Shown here piece by piece: positions 1 through 9,869 of a stretch of 32,500 nucleotides of DNA; the first letter of the stretch is position 1, and each line of letters starts with the position of its first letter. The DNA is from Tubiluchus corallicola (lineage: Eukaryota > Priapulida > Priapulimorpha > Priapulimorphida > Tubiluchidae): the NCBI GenBank assembly GCA_030141605.1, contig JAQGDQ010000092.1, positions 42,501 through 75,000 of the forward strand. The letters run 5' to 3'. The notes beneath the pieces are model-generated. The model ran no database searches. It saw nothing but the letters and a program-made list of their open reading frames with translations, and was not told where the DNA came from. The translations under genes and the position numbers were made by a program.

Positions 1-89
1 CTAACATGTTGTCGAAACGATCGTCGCTCAATAAACATGCTGATTCCTAGAAGCTGGCTTTTCCGTGTATTACAACATTTATTCAGTAG

Positions 90-116
90 CTTTCGTCCTA
101 GCGGGCCTCATCAGTT
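90..116 (-). ncRNA. Hammerhead-ribozyme-like core motif
   Basis: Read on the minus strand, CTGATGA (114-108) is followed by a 13-nt segment that can form stem II (107-95) and then GAAA (94-91). This is the conserved order of a hammerhead core. Stem II closes with G-C, has one G-A mismatch where a U-A pair is usual, then two C-G pairs around a 5-nt loop. Hammerheads of this look are known in Penelope-like retroelements and small animal retrozymes. I could not find the partner strand of stem III or a cleavage site next to it, so an active ribozyme is not shown. An AATAAA lies about 10 nt downstream on the same strand, which fits the end of a retroelement fragment. A chance match or dead relic is possible. 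Confidence 0.4.
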
Positions 117-130
117 GAAAATAACAGATA

Positions 131-1139
131 AAATGTTAAAACAGTATGTAGCATGATGTCAGAAAACGAGCTTGCACAATTGTTCTACCAATTTTAACAC
201 ATTTATCTGAAGAGTTTAGGGGAAGCAGGATGCTGGGCAGTGCAACCTGGGCAGAGCTTTATAGGAGTAGAGCTCTCTCGTACTTCAGATTAATTATGCT
301 TCACAAATTATGCGGGGTGGACTTTCTGGAACACTCTGGGACCTACTGATAAACTTGTAGCGAAAAAAATGCACAGTTTTTTATACAAACATGAGATTCG
401 GGTATTATTTTTCATAAATGACCCGACTACACCGCCTAGGAGAGAGAGCAGTGAATTTTCTCTTGGGGAGTGAGCAGGTGGCTGCAAACTTAATGTAAAG
501 CTTTTTACTCCCTCTGAGTATCAGAGACTCATTTAAACAAAATAAAGCTTTACATTTACTGAAATAAGTGGCTGTCTGGAGAAATATAGCCAATTACATG
601 TTATAAATCATTCTGCAGAATTTCCTGTGGGTTTTAGCAACAATGCGTGCATAATCATGATAGTTTTTAATGTAAATGTAAAACACGTTAGGGACGCTCC
701 TAAATAAAGTCAATTTTACTGTACAACCCGAATGTTTATACAAAGCTTAGCTGTGATCAAAGTTCTCTAGCTCCCGTTATTTTGAGCGTCCGGCAATTTC
801 ACAGCTTAGCCAAAGGAAGTGGTCTGCCCTTCCTTAAACAAGCGCTGTTTTGTATGTCATTCAAGCATTTTGGGCTCACAGGTTGAAACGCATGAAAGTC
901 AAAATAAGCTAGGATTTCCGTGAATAAATCAATAAATTCTTTCTTCAGTTTAGTTACAGGGACAGATCTGATACAAGTAATTATCACACTCAATTCGATA
1001 AAATATGTGATTAAGAGACGGTGATGAAACTTACATACACGAACACTATAAACACAATATTTTAATAACAACAGTAATAATAAAAATACACTTACAAAGT
1101 AAGTACAATCTGGTGGACGAGTAGGTTGTCTAATAATGC
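131..1139. other. Gene-free AT-rich stretch
   Basis: No open frame in this stretch shows a recognisable family motif. A 90-codon minus-strand frame at 799-1071 begins with TTG rather than ATG and matches nothing I recognise. It may be unmarked retroelement sequence lying between the hammerhead-like motif and the LINE fragment, but I see no direct evidence of that. Confidence 0.4.
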
Positions 1140-1209
1140 CGTTCTAGCTCTATCATATGTTACGTATTCCAAAAAGTAATGGTAAGAACTTTCTATAAAA
1201 TCACCGCAG

Positions 1210-1736
1210 CTACATTTGGGGATCGTCAATTAATTTACTAATAAAAAGGTCGCCTCTTAGCTGAGAAAAATTTGTAATACATCTATTAGTAAATATTTCG
1301 TTAGCCCGATCATTATTGTATCGAGGACATAATATTTTTGCGGGAAGATTCCAAAAGGCAAGGATTTTGTTTTTGAACGAACTTTTGGAAGTATATGTTT
1401 CTCTAAAGTCTTTAGGTAAGGAGTTCCAAATTCTCATGCCTTTTTGAAAAAAAAACTGTTATACAATTGTCTTGTAGGTTTTAGACGAGACGGATCAAGG
1501 GTGGGATAATATTCTACACTTCGGCGAAATTCATTTATTATTCCATTTAAGTAATCTGGAGCTTGATGATAAAATAATTTTTGGATAGTTTGAAATATAA
1601 GGAGTTCAGCCGTGGCTTTTAAAGAGGGAAGACCGAGTAACTGATTAAGGTTTGTTTGGATGGTGCCTTTCATAGCACCGGATGTTATTAGCACAGCACG
1701 GTAGTGAATTTTTTCTATTTTCATAAAAAACTAGTG
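1210..1736 (-). mobile_element. LINE (non-LTR retrotransposon) 3' ORF2 fragment, frameshifted
   Basis: Two overlapping minus-strand frames (1724-1434 and 1437-1210) read as consecutive parts of the C-terminal region that follows the reverse transcriptase domain in CR1/L2/Jockey-like LINEs. The first has the pattern KIEKIHYRAVLITSGAMKGT, a Leu-Gly-Leu-x-Ser-Leu segment and APDYLN. The second opens with RIWNSLPKDFRE, the WNSLP signature, followed by SFKNKI. Both are standard landmarks in the expected order. The frame is broken near 1437, beside an oligo-T/oligo-A run at about 1440-1456, so this copy is dead. It is cut off on its 5' side by 1736, where stop codons begin. The catalytic reverse transcriptase domain is absent. 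The exact clade cannot be decided from this part. Confidence 0.8.
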
Positions 1737-1979
1737 TAGTGTAGTTTGACGTTCTTTCTTCCTTTCAACTTTTGTTGAATGAGAAAATAAAGAGCGTCAA
1801 AAACATTTTATCTTTGTACAGGTATAACATATGACGTTGCAGTTTATTGTTAATGCAGTGTTAATAACCGCAATGCTTGTAATTTGGTTGCAATAATGCA
1901 CTTGAACGTTCATAAACGTCGGTATCAGTAAGTAAATACACTAATTGCCTCTTTAAAAAGTATAACATGGTCGTTCAGA

Positions 1980-2037
1980 TTAGTATATACGAATATATAC
2001 TAATATATAATATTATACGAAATATTTATATATTTCG
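1980..2037. repeat. Two adjacent AT-rich hairpins
   Basis: The interval 1980-2003 is a perfect inverted repeat with 10-bp arms (TTAGTATATA and its complement) and a 4-nt CGAA loop. The interval 2018-2037 is a second inverted repeat with 8-bp arms (CGAAATAT and its complement) and a 4-nt loop. They sit just before the triplet-repeat array. A function is not evident. Confidence 0.6.
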
Positions 2038-2074
2038 AATAATAATACAAAAAGGTTCAAAACTTTTTTGCAAG

Positions 2075-2275
2075 AATGTGATAGTAGTGACGATGATGAT
2101 GATGACCGCGATAATAATAATGATGAGGAGGAGGATAATGATGATGGAGATGATGACGATAATGGTGATCACGACAACAACGACAACGAAGACGATAATG
2201 ATGATAATAAGAAGGACGATGATGAAGATGATGACGACGACGACGGTGATGATAACACTGATAATTACGAATGAG
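2075..2275. repeat. GAT/GAC/GAA triplet microsatellite
   Basis: About 200 bp of imperfect GAT, GAC, AAT and GAA triplets. Reading frames across it give poly-Asp/Glu/Asn or poly-Met/Thr/Ile runs. These frames follow from the repeat and are not evidence of a gene. Confidence 0.9.
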
Positions 2276-2289
2276 TACGACTCTTTGAC

Positions 2290-3480
2290 TTATTGCTTCA
2301 CGCTTACATCAGTATTTCCTCAGCTTACAAGTTTGTTAGAGCAGTCTTTTTTTGTAGCAGGTATTTCAAGTTGTTTACTAACTATTATCGACTTCTTCCT
2401 GAAAGCTCGCATATAAAGTGTGCAAATACACAGGCAAAACGCACATTAATAGTATGTAGACCCTACATTACACAATGCACAGGCTCAACATAAAAGTACG
2501 TAATATAGTAAGCGAATAATTAAGGCAATAACGTCCTGTACGTGCTACAAATAAATGTCGCTTTTTAACTGACATTTTTGTGACAATCGGATGAGATGTG
2601 TATGGTATAAAGCAAATCAAAAATGGAATTACACTCCTATTCAAGTTCTATAATTTGTAAGTTTTGTAAATTGAAGTGTGGAGACGTTTTTGTTAATTAT
2701 ACAGAAATTCGTCAAATAATGCGAAGGCAGATGTGAAAAATTTTCAGAATTTTACGGAGTATATAATGAAGCGCGCACGCTTCTGTGGCAGCGAAGTCGC
2801 ACAGAATGATTGTCATAATAATAAAGTATATAAAATAAAATGAATCCGTCGATTCACAAAGTTGTTATTGGAACTCATTAAATGTGTGTCCTGATCATTA
2901 ACATATTTTAAAGCGATAAATCTGTTATTACTTCTTTTCACTGTGTACTATAGCTACATCATTAGAAAAGATGGGACATTTTAACCTAGTTTGCATACCG
3001 TAAAAAAAAAACAGAAATCTAAATGCAAAGCCACAACATAAAATTATAGACTAATTATATTGTAACTAAACCTGTAAATGTGAGCTAAAGTAGGATTTTC
3101 TAAACTAGTTTGCAGTCTGTAATCCTGTCAGACGCAGCCATATTACTGGTAGGTCAAACAAAACAAGTTCAGATAACATTGCGTAGGTGTAAAATTTGAA
3201 AAAATAATCAGCGCATTCGTAGCACACTTTTGTCTAACTAAGCAAAAGACAAATTGCTTTGTACTGTCAAGAAGATGAAAAATGGTGGTGTTTTTCGGTG
3301 ACCTAATGGTGCACACTGGGAAGGTAACAGCTAAAACAATGGCGTTTCACCATTTTGGCGGGAACAGTTTAAATTATTAAGAAATTTCTTTTTCAGTTAC
3401 GGCATAGTTATTTATTTTTTTGGAACATACTTTGAAATTCCCTTTTCTTCCCCTTTAAAAACATAGTAACGTACGTTACG
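2290..3480. other. Gene-free AT-rich stretch
   Basis: Only short frames without recognisable motifs are present. No RNA gene or ordered repeat was seen. Confidence 0.4.
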
Positions 3481-3484
3481 GGTA

Positions 3485-4382
3485 ACAGCCAAACGCAGGA
3501 AAGTTTGGTACAGGTAAGTTTGGTACGCAATAATTTTGGTACAGGTAAATTTCATACTATCATCTTAAGGCGCAAGAAATTTTTGCTACTAGGAAAATGT
3601 GGTACGGGAATTGTTTGTTACGAGGAAAATATGGTACCAGGATTCTTTAGAACTAAGAAATATTGGTACAAAGAAGTTTTAGTACTAGGAAAATATGGTA
3701 CTAAACGAAAAAGAGAGCATTTCTATATATCAGTATAAAATAATTGTTTCGACAAGAAAATAAAGAAGTTTAACAACAACAATAGCAACAACAGCAGCAG
3801 CAACAACAACGACGTCATCGACAATAACAAAACAACAATAACCAGCAGCAACAAAACGATAAAAGCAACAACGATGACATGTGACAGCAAGAATGATGAT
3901 GATGATGGTGGTGGTGTTGGTGGTGGCAGTAATCACAACAAAAGAGCAAGCAAGAAACAGACCTAATAACAAACAGCAGACAAAGAAACAAAGAGACTGC
4001 GAACAAAAAGAAGCAAAAAATACAACAATGTGAGCATCTATAACTTGTTCGAGCAGGTTATATAATATATGTTTTCATAGTACATACCAAACTTTCCTTG
4101 TACCAAACTTTCTTTGTACCGAATTTTTCTAGTACCAATCTTGTACCGCGCACTAAACTTTCATAGTACCAAACTTGTTCCGTACCATTTATACCTTGCA
4201 CCATATTTACTTGTACCAAAAATGCCTGACAAAACTTCGTTAGTACTATATTTACTAGTACCATATTTGCTCTGTGCCAAAATTATCGCGCACAAAAATT
4301 CCTAGTACCAAATTTCCCCACTACCAAAATTTCCTCGTACCAAAATTACCAGTGCCAAACTTACCTCGCACCGGGACACCCA
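3485..4382. mobile_element. Foldback-like element made of inverted arrays of a 16-bp repeat
   Basis: The left arm (about 3497-3712) is a tandem array whose unit reads roughly GGTACNAGGAAAATTT. GGTAC or a one- to two-base variant recurs at 3507, 3522, 3538, 3553, 3585, 3601, 3617, 3633, 3649, 3665, 3681 and 3697, an almost exact 16-bp period. The right arm (about 4079-4375) is the same unit in reverse complement (GTACC, then AAATTTTCCT-like spacers) with a similar period. The centre (3715-4075) is a CAA/CAG/GAT-rich spacer with no gene. Inverted arms made of short tandem repeats are the hallmark of foldback elements such as FB of Drosophila and TU of sea urchin. Frames inside the arms (for example 3505-3738) are by-products of the repeat. 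Outer boundaries are approximate and I saw no clear target-site duplication. Confidence 0.7.
3775..3935. repeat. CAA/CAG and GAT/GGT triplet-rich spacer
   Basis: Imperfect CAA, CAG and ACA triplets run from about 3775 to 3870, followed by GATGATGATG and GGTGGTGTTGGTGG runs up to 3930. This is the centre of the foldback-like element. It encodes only low-complexity frames. Confidence 0.85.
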
Positions 4383-5085
4383 AGCATGTTGTCGAACATG
4401 CACCACCAGTTTGTTTAATTTAAATTAGCTTTTACTCGAACAGACGATAGAAAAAACTTTAATGTTACTGTAGTACCTGCGCTAATACAAATTGTCTAGT
4501 AATATTACACTTCATAACAATGGTCCCTATCATAGCCTATATGTCGCCCTACAGATAATACAGTATGCATGTACTAAAGGCACATATTATAGCGATTTGC
4601 ATTAATTCGAATACAGTTCGCACTTGCGCGTTGTCGTGCGTTGTACAATACCTAATGGGCTAGAATGGAAAACATAAACAAACCAAGACTTTTATAATGG
4701 GCTAGATAATATTTATTGTATTGTTATTTTTAAAAGCCTTCCGACGAAACGTTTCGATGTGTTGCCTATCCCTAACAAAATAGTGTTTGTGGCAGCTTTA
4801 GATTTTAGACGCTTCAACTGTATGCGTGGTTTCGCTGTTCGGCAACCAGCTTAAAAATTGTTAATTATAAAACCTTTCACTTTTTTAAAACGAATTTCAG
4901 GACCTTTTATTATCTGTTTGTTGCACATTGACAAACTAGTAATTTCACTGCACAAGGGAATAGGATATAGAACCGCTACATGTATTAAAAACAAAACTCA
5001 TTAAAAGTCACTGTGGCAGTGGTTTTTATGGACAGTTTTTTCTAAGTAATAATTATAATAAGTAGTAAGTAACAATTATCATAAA
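4383..5085. other. Gene-free AT-rich stretch
   Basis: No convincing coding frame, RNA gene or repeat was seen. Confidence 0.4.
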
Positions 5086-5088
5086 CAT

Positions 5089-5302
5089 AATAAAAATTTG
5101 TCAGCGTGATTTAGTGACGAAGCAAATATCATTTAATGAAGCTATGTAAAACATAATTTTTTGTAACCAACCATATTTTCAAACTTTAACTACAAGCAAT
5201 AATTAAGCAGCAAAAAAATAAAAATTTATCAGTGTAATTTCAGTGACCAAACAAATATCATTTAACGAAGCTATACGAGCAAGATAAAAAATTTTGTAAC
5301 CA
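5089..5302. repeat. Diverged direct duplication, 129-bp period
   Basis: The segment 5089-5170 is repeated at 5218-5302 in the same orientation. Both copies carry AATAAAAATTT, then TCAG, a GTGA block, CAAATATCATTTAA, GAAGCTAT and, near the end, TTTTGTAACCAA. The copies differ at many positions, so the duplication is old or is part of a satellite-like repeat. Confidence 0.75.
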
Positions 5303-5309
5303 ATATCTA

Positions 5310-6665
5310 TGCGGTGAAAACGTAGGCAGATGAAATTTGATTTAAAAAAATACGTAAGACTGAAAAAAATCACTTTCAAAAAATAGATAATAAATTTAAG
5401 AAACTTACCTAGTGTTGCCCTTAATACAGGTGGGCGAATTTCTTCCCATCGTCAGCAAGTAACAGTAATACTTAGAAAAATGATCTACAGCATGCCAAGC
5501 ATTTCATTCATAAGTGACTAAACAGTGTACAGTTACACAATGAACATCGAGCTTTCTCTTCTAGTGATAGCTCCACTGTATAATATGCCGTTGATGAAAC
5601 AATTAATATGAATAAATGTATCAAATGCAGTTCTTGAATACGATCTATGGAGACGTTGCCGGCGTAAGATCGATTTTTGGTTGCTGTTTGAAACCCATGA
5701 GCTGCGAATAAGTGACGCACGCCCTCTTTGCGGCACTGAAGTTGCTATAAAAGAAAATCGCGCAGAGCCGCTGATTCAAAACTGCGCGTGTGTGTTGAAA
5801 GCAACTTCTTACTGCATTGCGATCCTTTAAGAGGTTACCATTCTTCTTGCACAACTTCAGCTTTTTTATGTATAAAAGTTCTAACACCTTAAGAAATGTA
5901 ACATTTTTGGATCACTTTGTCAAGAGTTTTCTAAATTAAGCTGACTATTTGCGTCGACTAAGTGAATCCATAAACAAAGCTTTGCTTTTTCGCTTTTCAG
6001 AATGAGATGTTGCATTAATTAATTTTTGCGATTGCTTAATCACTAAAGCTAGGGTTTTCGTAAAATTGAGTTAACTTGTCAAAATCGATGAAAACATTCC
6101 TTTTCCTTCTTGGTCTTGTTCTTGTTCAATAGAAAACGAGCACAGCGTTGCTAGGTCATTGTGTTGTTCCAGTACTTATTTTGTTAAATCCTGCCATTTT
6201 TCGTTTTTTTTTATTTAAAAAAATTCAAAGTTGATAAAGATGATCCATCGTTTTCTAATCACATGAAGAGCTGTTATAAACAAACCGTCTTTGTTAAAAT
6301 AGTTCTCGTTACTTTTCGACTTAAAACAATTATTGACACACAGGTTGCGAAACAAAAGCTCCAAAAAGTTGAATGTCAATGAACCACGCACAGAATTGCA
6401 CATTCAAAGTTTGTCAGAGCGCATGGTTGAAGAATGTTAGAGAAACGTTTGTAGTGTTTATGCCGTTCAAGGGTCGTTTGTGGTCGTAGCTTCTTGTTTG
6501 TGTAGGACCATAGATTGAGTCAATATTAAATCTACTTTGACGGCTGAAAAACTTTTGCAAGTAGTTTTACTCTAGTTCAACTAGCTTTGGTAGTCGGAGT
6601 TTCTCCTGGCGGTGGTAATAGCAATAAATTTTGGTGTTGCTGTCGTGATGCCGCAAAAAGGTCTA
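5310..6665. other. Gene-free stretch
   Basis: Overlapping minus-strand frames at 5508-5887 are short, lie in three registers and show no family motif. I treat them as chance. Nothing else is supported. Confidence 0.4.
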
Positions 6666-6669
6666 CCAA

Positions 6670-6875
6670 AGCGATTGATGATAACGACGACGACGATGAT
6701 GTTGGTAATGATGATGATGACGATGATGATGATAACCATTTTGGAGACGACAACGTACTATATATGCTGTAATGACGACAATGACAATCATAATAAATGA
6801 CAATGACAATGACTACAACGATAGTAAGCGTCAGTGGCGGTTGTGATGACGATTATAATAACCATGACAAGGATA
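6670..6875. repeat. GAT/GAC/AAT triplet microsatellite
   Basis: Imperfect GAT and GAC triplets (about 6675-6760) grade into GACAAT and ATAATA repeats. The short Asp-rich frames here are by-products of the repeat. Confidence 0.85.
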
Positions 6876-7280
6876 GCTGAGAGTGTGATAATGGTGATTG
6901 TATGAGAGTCTGTGTTTTGGGATTCTACTGACTGCGTCTATGGTCTCAGTGGACCACATACTTCCGTCATGCTAAATCTAGTTACTCATTTACACATCTA
7001 TTTATTGCACTAGATGTAGATGACTGTTTGGTGCTGGTTACAAATGCAAGATATGCTAGCAGCTGCCTGTTGTGCATTAGTAACTGTTAATTACCGCGAT
7101 GTCATCAGCGTAATGAAACCTATTAGTTGTTAATGTAGGGAATCGTGCATTTAGAGTAGTTAGAATGGATACTCATATTGGCTGCTGACGCTTGAATTTT
7201 GTAGTTATAATAACAACATTAAATTACACGGTTTAATTAAATTACATACCTGGCTAATAGTCTGTTAATAGTATAAAGAA
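6876..7280. other. Gene-free stretch
   Basis: No convincing open frame, RNA gene or repeat was seen. Confidence 0.4.
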
Positions 7281-7284
7281 AATT

Positions 7285-7450
7285 ATGAAAAAGAGAGAGA
7301 AGGAGATGGAAGAGGGGAAGGGTAAGAGGGAATGGGGAAGAGGGGAGAGAGAGAGAGAGAGAGAGAAAGAGAAGAAGGAAAAGCGCATCACAGAGAAACA
7401 TAAAGAAGACAGAAAAACAGACGGGAAAGAGATAGAAAGAAAAATGATAA
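7285..7450. repeat. Purine-rich (GA)n tract
   Basis: An imperfect GA/GGA/GAAA purine tract with a pure (GA)n core at about 7344-7366. The frames on both strands (Lys/Glu/Arg-rich or Ser/Phe/Leu-rich) result from the repeat. Confidence 0.9.
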
Positions 7451-7499
7451 AAGGAAGGAGGAAAATAATGACATCTGACAAAAAGGGCGCCAAAATCAT

Positions 7500-8145
7500 C
7501 TAATTGAAGGAACCACGTACAGGTCGTTTGAAGTCATTGACACTTATAACTGTATTAATAAACTCGTTTATTTATTCTAGAATTTATTATTTATTGCAGA
7601 ATTTTAATGAAAAGTAGTACTAGAACTTTTTTACCGGAACTGAGCTTTAACACAAGCCAGCACAGAGCCAATTTCACCCATAGTGCTTATTCTAGGCACA
7701 CTTTCTAAGCGTTTTGCCATTTAGCACGTTTTTCCATTGGCTCTTTGAGTAGTTGCCATACTGCTTCACGTGGTTGTTTGCGTTGTTACCAAGATGAAAG
7801 GTGTTTCAAATAATTTTCGAAGATGAAGGAAAATCTTCATTATTTGTTGGCATCAACAGTTGAGAATCATTCAACGGAAAAACCAATACCAATACCCATA
7901 GAGGAGAACATCTTCAAAAAGCTCTATTCTGGGAATCAGAAGGATGTATGACTGTTTGGAAATAGGCCTTGCATTGTCACCTGACATAAACTTTAGCTTT
8001 AGTATTAATTTAAGTGAGATAACTCCTTCAATATGAAAATAAAGTGTAGTGTCCTGGAAGTTGTCATGATTCATTATGCCGACATTACATATTAATGTAT
8101 TTAAGGCTTTATAAGTCCTTCTAAGGCCCACTTCACAGTGAGGAT
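7500..8145. other. No supported gene; one unexplained minus-strand frame
   Basis: An 86-codon minus-strand frame (8131-7871) stays open but begins at GTG and resembles no family I recognise. It could be a piece of a decayed retroelement. No splice context supports it as an exon. The rest is AT-rich sequence without visible features. Confidence 0.3.
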
Positions 8146-8149
8146 GGGC

Positions 8150-8350
8150 GACAAAATTCCTCGATGAAAAAATCCTTGCAGCATGCGAACATAGAACACA
8201 TTGTTATCTACGGTGCATTTTACAATTTCTTCGTTGAATTTCTCGTGAGGAATTCTGCTGCCAGTTAAAATCTACGCGTCCTCCTCACGAGGGAAATTGC
8301 CGCATGGTAGAAATACTGCATGTTCGTGAAGATTCCTCGAGGAATGTCTT
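8150..8350. repeat. Cluster of imperfect inverted repeats
   Basis: The block near 8240 (AATTTCTCGTGAGGA) recurs inverted near 8284 (TCCTCACGAGGGAAATT). An outer pair of ATTCCTCGA-containing blocks lies near 8156 and 8332, and TGCGAACAT near 8185 faces ATGTTCGTG near 8320. The nested arrangement suggests the relic of a small hairpin-type element about 200 bp long. Arms are imperfect and no target duplication was seen. Confidence 0.4.
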
Positions 8351-8359
8351 TCTCTGGTT

Positions 8360-9370
8360 AGTTATGACTATCTTTACACATAATAAGATAAACACCGTTT
8401 TCATGACCATCGCCAACATTACATTGGTGGCCAGTACGTGAGGCAGTAGTCCTAAACTCATTTAGGAACACGGCGTTTTCCTCTGTACTTAGCTTAATCT
8501 GCAGTTCTACTAAATTCCCGAATTTCCTTGTAGCTGAAATTTAATATTAGTGCTTTGTAGCTCTTGGATTACAATTTTGGATAGCACCCATTAGACAGCA
8601 AAAGCTATTTTAATGTGATTTTATTGAAATGTTGGCTATTGGAGTAAGCAGGCTATTGGTGTAGTCTTGCAGGACATAAGTAGGCCTACATCATAATGAT
8701 TTCATTTTGATGACACTATAGGGCCAATAGTGTTATTGCGAATTTCTATTTTGTTAGTTCTAAGTGAAAATTAAAATATTTCTGACATTTTGTTAATCAT
8801 TTTACGGATCTCAAACTTGGAAACATAACACTCGCAATATTGAAAATATTAACTGTGAGAAATATTAACTTTGAATGTTGCTGTGAGAAAAATTTACCGG
8901 TTTATCATCGTGGTCATCGGTATTTGTTACGGACGTATGTGATACTAATCATATTAGTGTGGCATTTCATAAACGTTTTAAAAAGTTGTGCGTAAAAAAG
9001 TTTGTGCAACAGTAATGCCCAAAAACAGCTTCTTTGCTCGCAATGCTAACTTATCTGTTTGTTCCATTCTAGGAGTTAAGTTACATTTTGCAGTTAGAAA
9101 CTTGTGCAGGCCAAACTACTATACATTGATCATTTAGTTTAAACATAATTTATTATAGGATTGGATCAGACAGTTTGAACAACATGATTTAGTATCCTCG
9201 CCATAACAGTCTATACACACTATTTACAAAAACATTTGCAGTAAGAATAGACTATAACTACATAAGCTGACAAGTTTTACTACAAGATTACTGTAGACAT
9301 TAGTAAAAAATGACGGTCAGAAAATATTAAAGTACGAATATTTAAGACTGATGCATTTCATACCAGATAG
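8360..9370. other. Gene-free AT-rich stretch
   Basis: No coding frame or RNA gene is supported here. Confidence 0.4.
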
Positions 9371-9376
9371 AAACTA

Positions 9377-9670
9377 CTAGAAGCGTTCAGTACGTAATAT
9401 AAAGTCATGTACGCTTTGGAATATTTTACAGTTAGCAACATAGTTAAATTCATCTTTTCCGAATAACAACAACTTCAACAGATCATTAGTTCCTAAGGCA
9501 GCTATATTAAGGTTTTCAGGCAGAAGTATTACATTTAAGTTATCAAACATAACAACCGTAGTTTGTCGATACAATGGGCAGTGGAACAAAAAGTGTTCAA
9601 CAGACTCAAATCGAAATCCACAGTTACAATTCGGCAATATTTGATGACCGTTATTATTTAAATTGATCAT
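9377..9670 (-). mobile_element. LINE (non-LTR retrotransposon) ORF2 C-terminal zinc-knuckle fragment
   Basis: A 97-codon minus-strand frame carries the Cys/His knuckle found at the C-terminus of many animal LINE ORF2 proteins: CNCG at about residues 15-18, then ESVEHFLFHCPLY. It continues with a Leu-rich NDLLKLLLFG segment and ends in IFQSVHDFILRTERF. These landmarks occur in this order at the true end of ORF2 in that group. The frame is uninterrupted to a natural stop at 9377, but upstream (above 9670) stops appear at once, so only the 3' end remains. It is a truncated copy, as is usual for LINEs, and not a host gene. Confidence 0.8.
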
Positions 9671-9802
9671 TTAAATCTGAAGAGAGCTGTAAAAATATCT
9701 GTAAACGCCCATATAATCTTGATAATGATAAAATGAATACCGTACACTTTTTATTGGACATTTTAGATGCCCATAAAAATAACAACTTCATTCTTTTAAG
9801 TA

Positions 9803-9855
9803 ACGTAGAACTGTACGATATACTTGAATATATAACTACTGTCTAAGTTCTACGT
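9803..9855. repeat. 10-bp inverted repeat with 33-nt spacer
   Basis: ACGTAGAACT at 9803-9812 faces its exact complement AGTTCTACGT at 9846-9855. It is next to the LINE 3' fragment. It may be chance or part of the element. Confidence 0.35.
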
Positions 9856-9869
9856 ACGAGTAAATTTTC

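Noticed and set aside
2068-2416. Asp/Glu-rich and Met/Thr/Ile-rich open frames
   Set aside because: They are translations of a GAT/GAC triplet microsatellite in different registers.
3505-4305. Four to five short frames around the GGTAC repeats
   Set aside because: All are by-products of the 16-bp repeat arms or the triplet-rich spacer.
5508-5887. Three overlapping minus-strand frames of 67-80 codons
   Set aside because: They lie in different registers of the same stretch, with no motif, splice context or composition that favours one.
7254-7503. Lys/Glu/Arg-rich plus frame and Ser/Phe/Leu-rich minus frame
   Set aside because: Both derive from the (GA)n purine tract.
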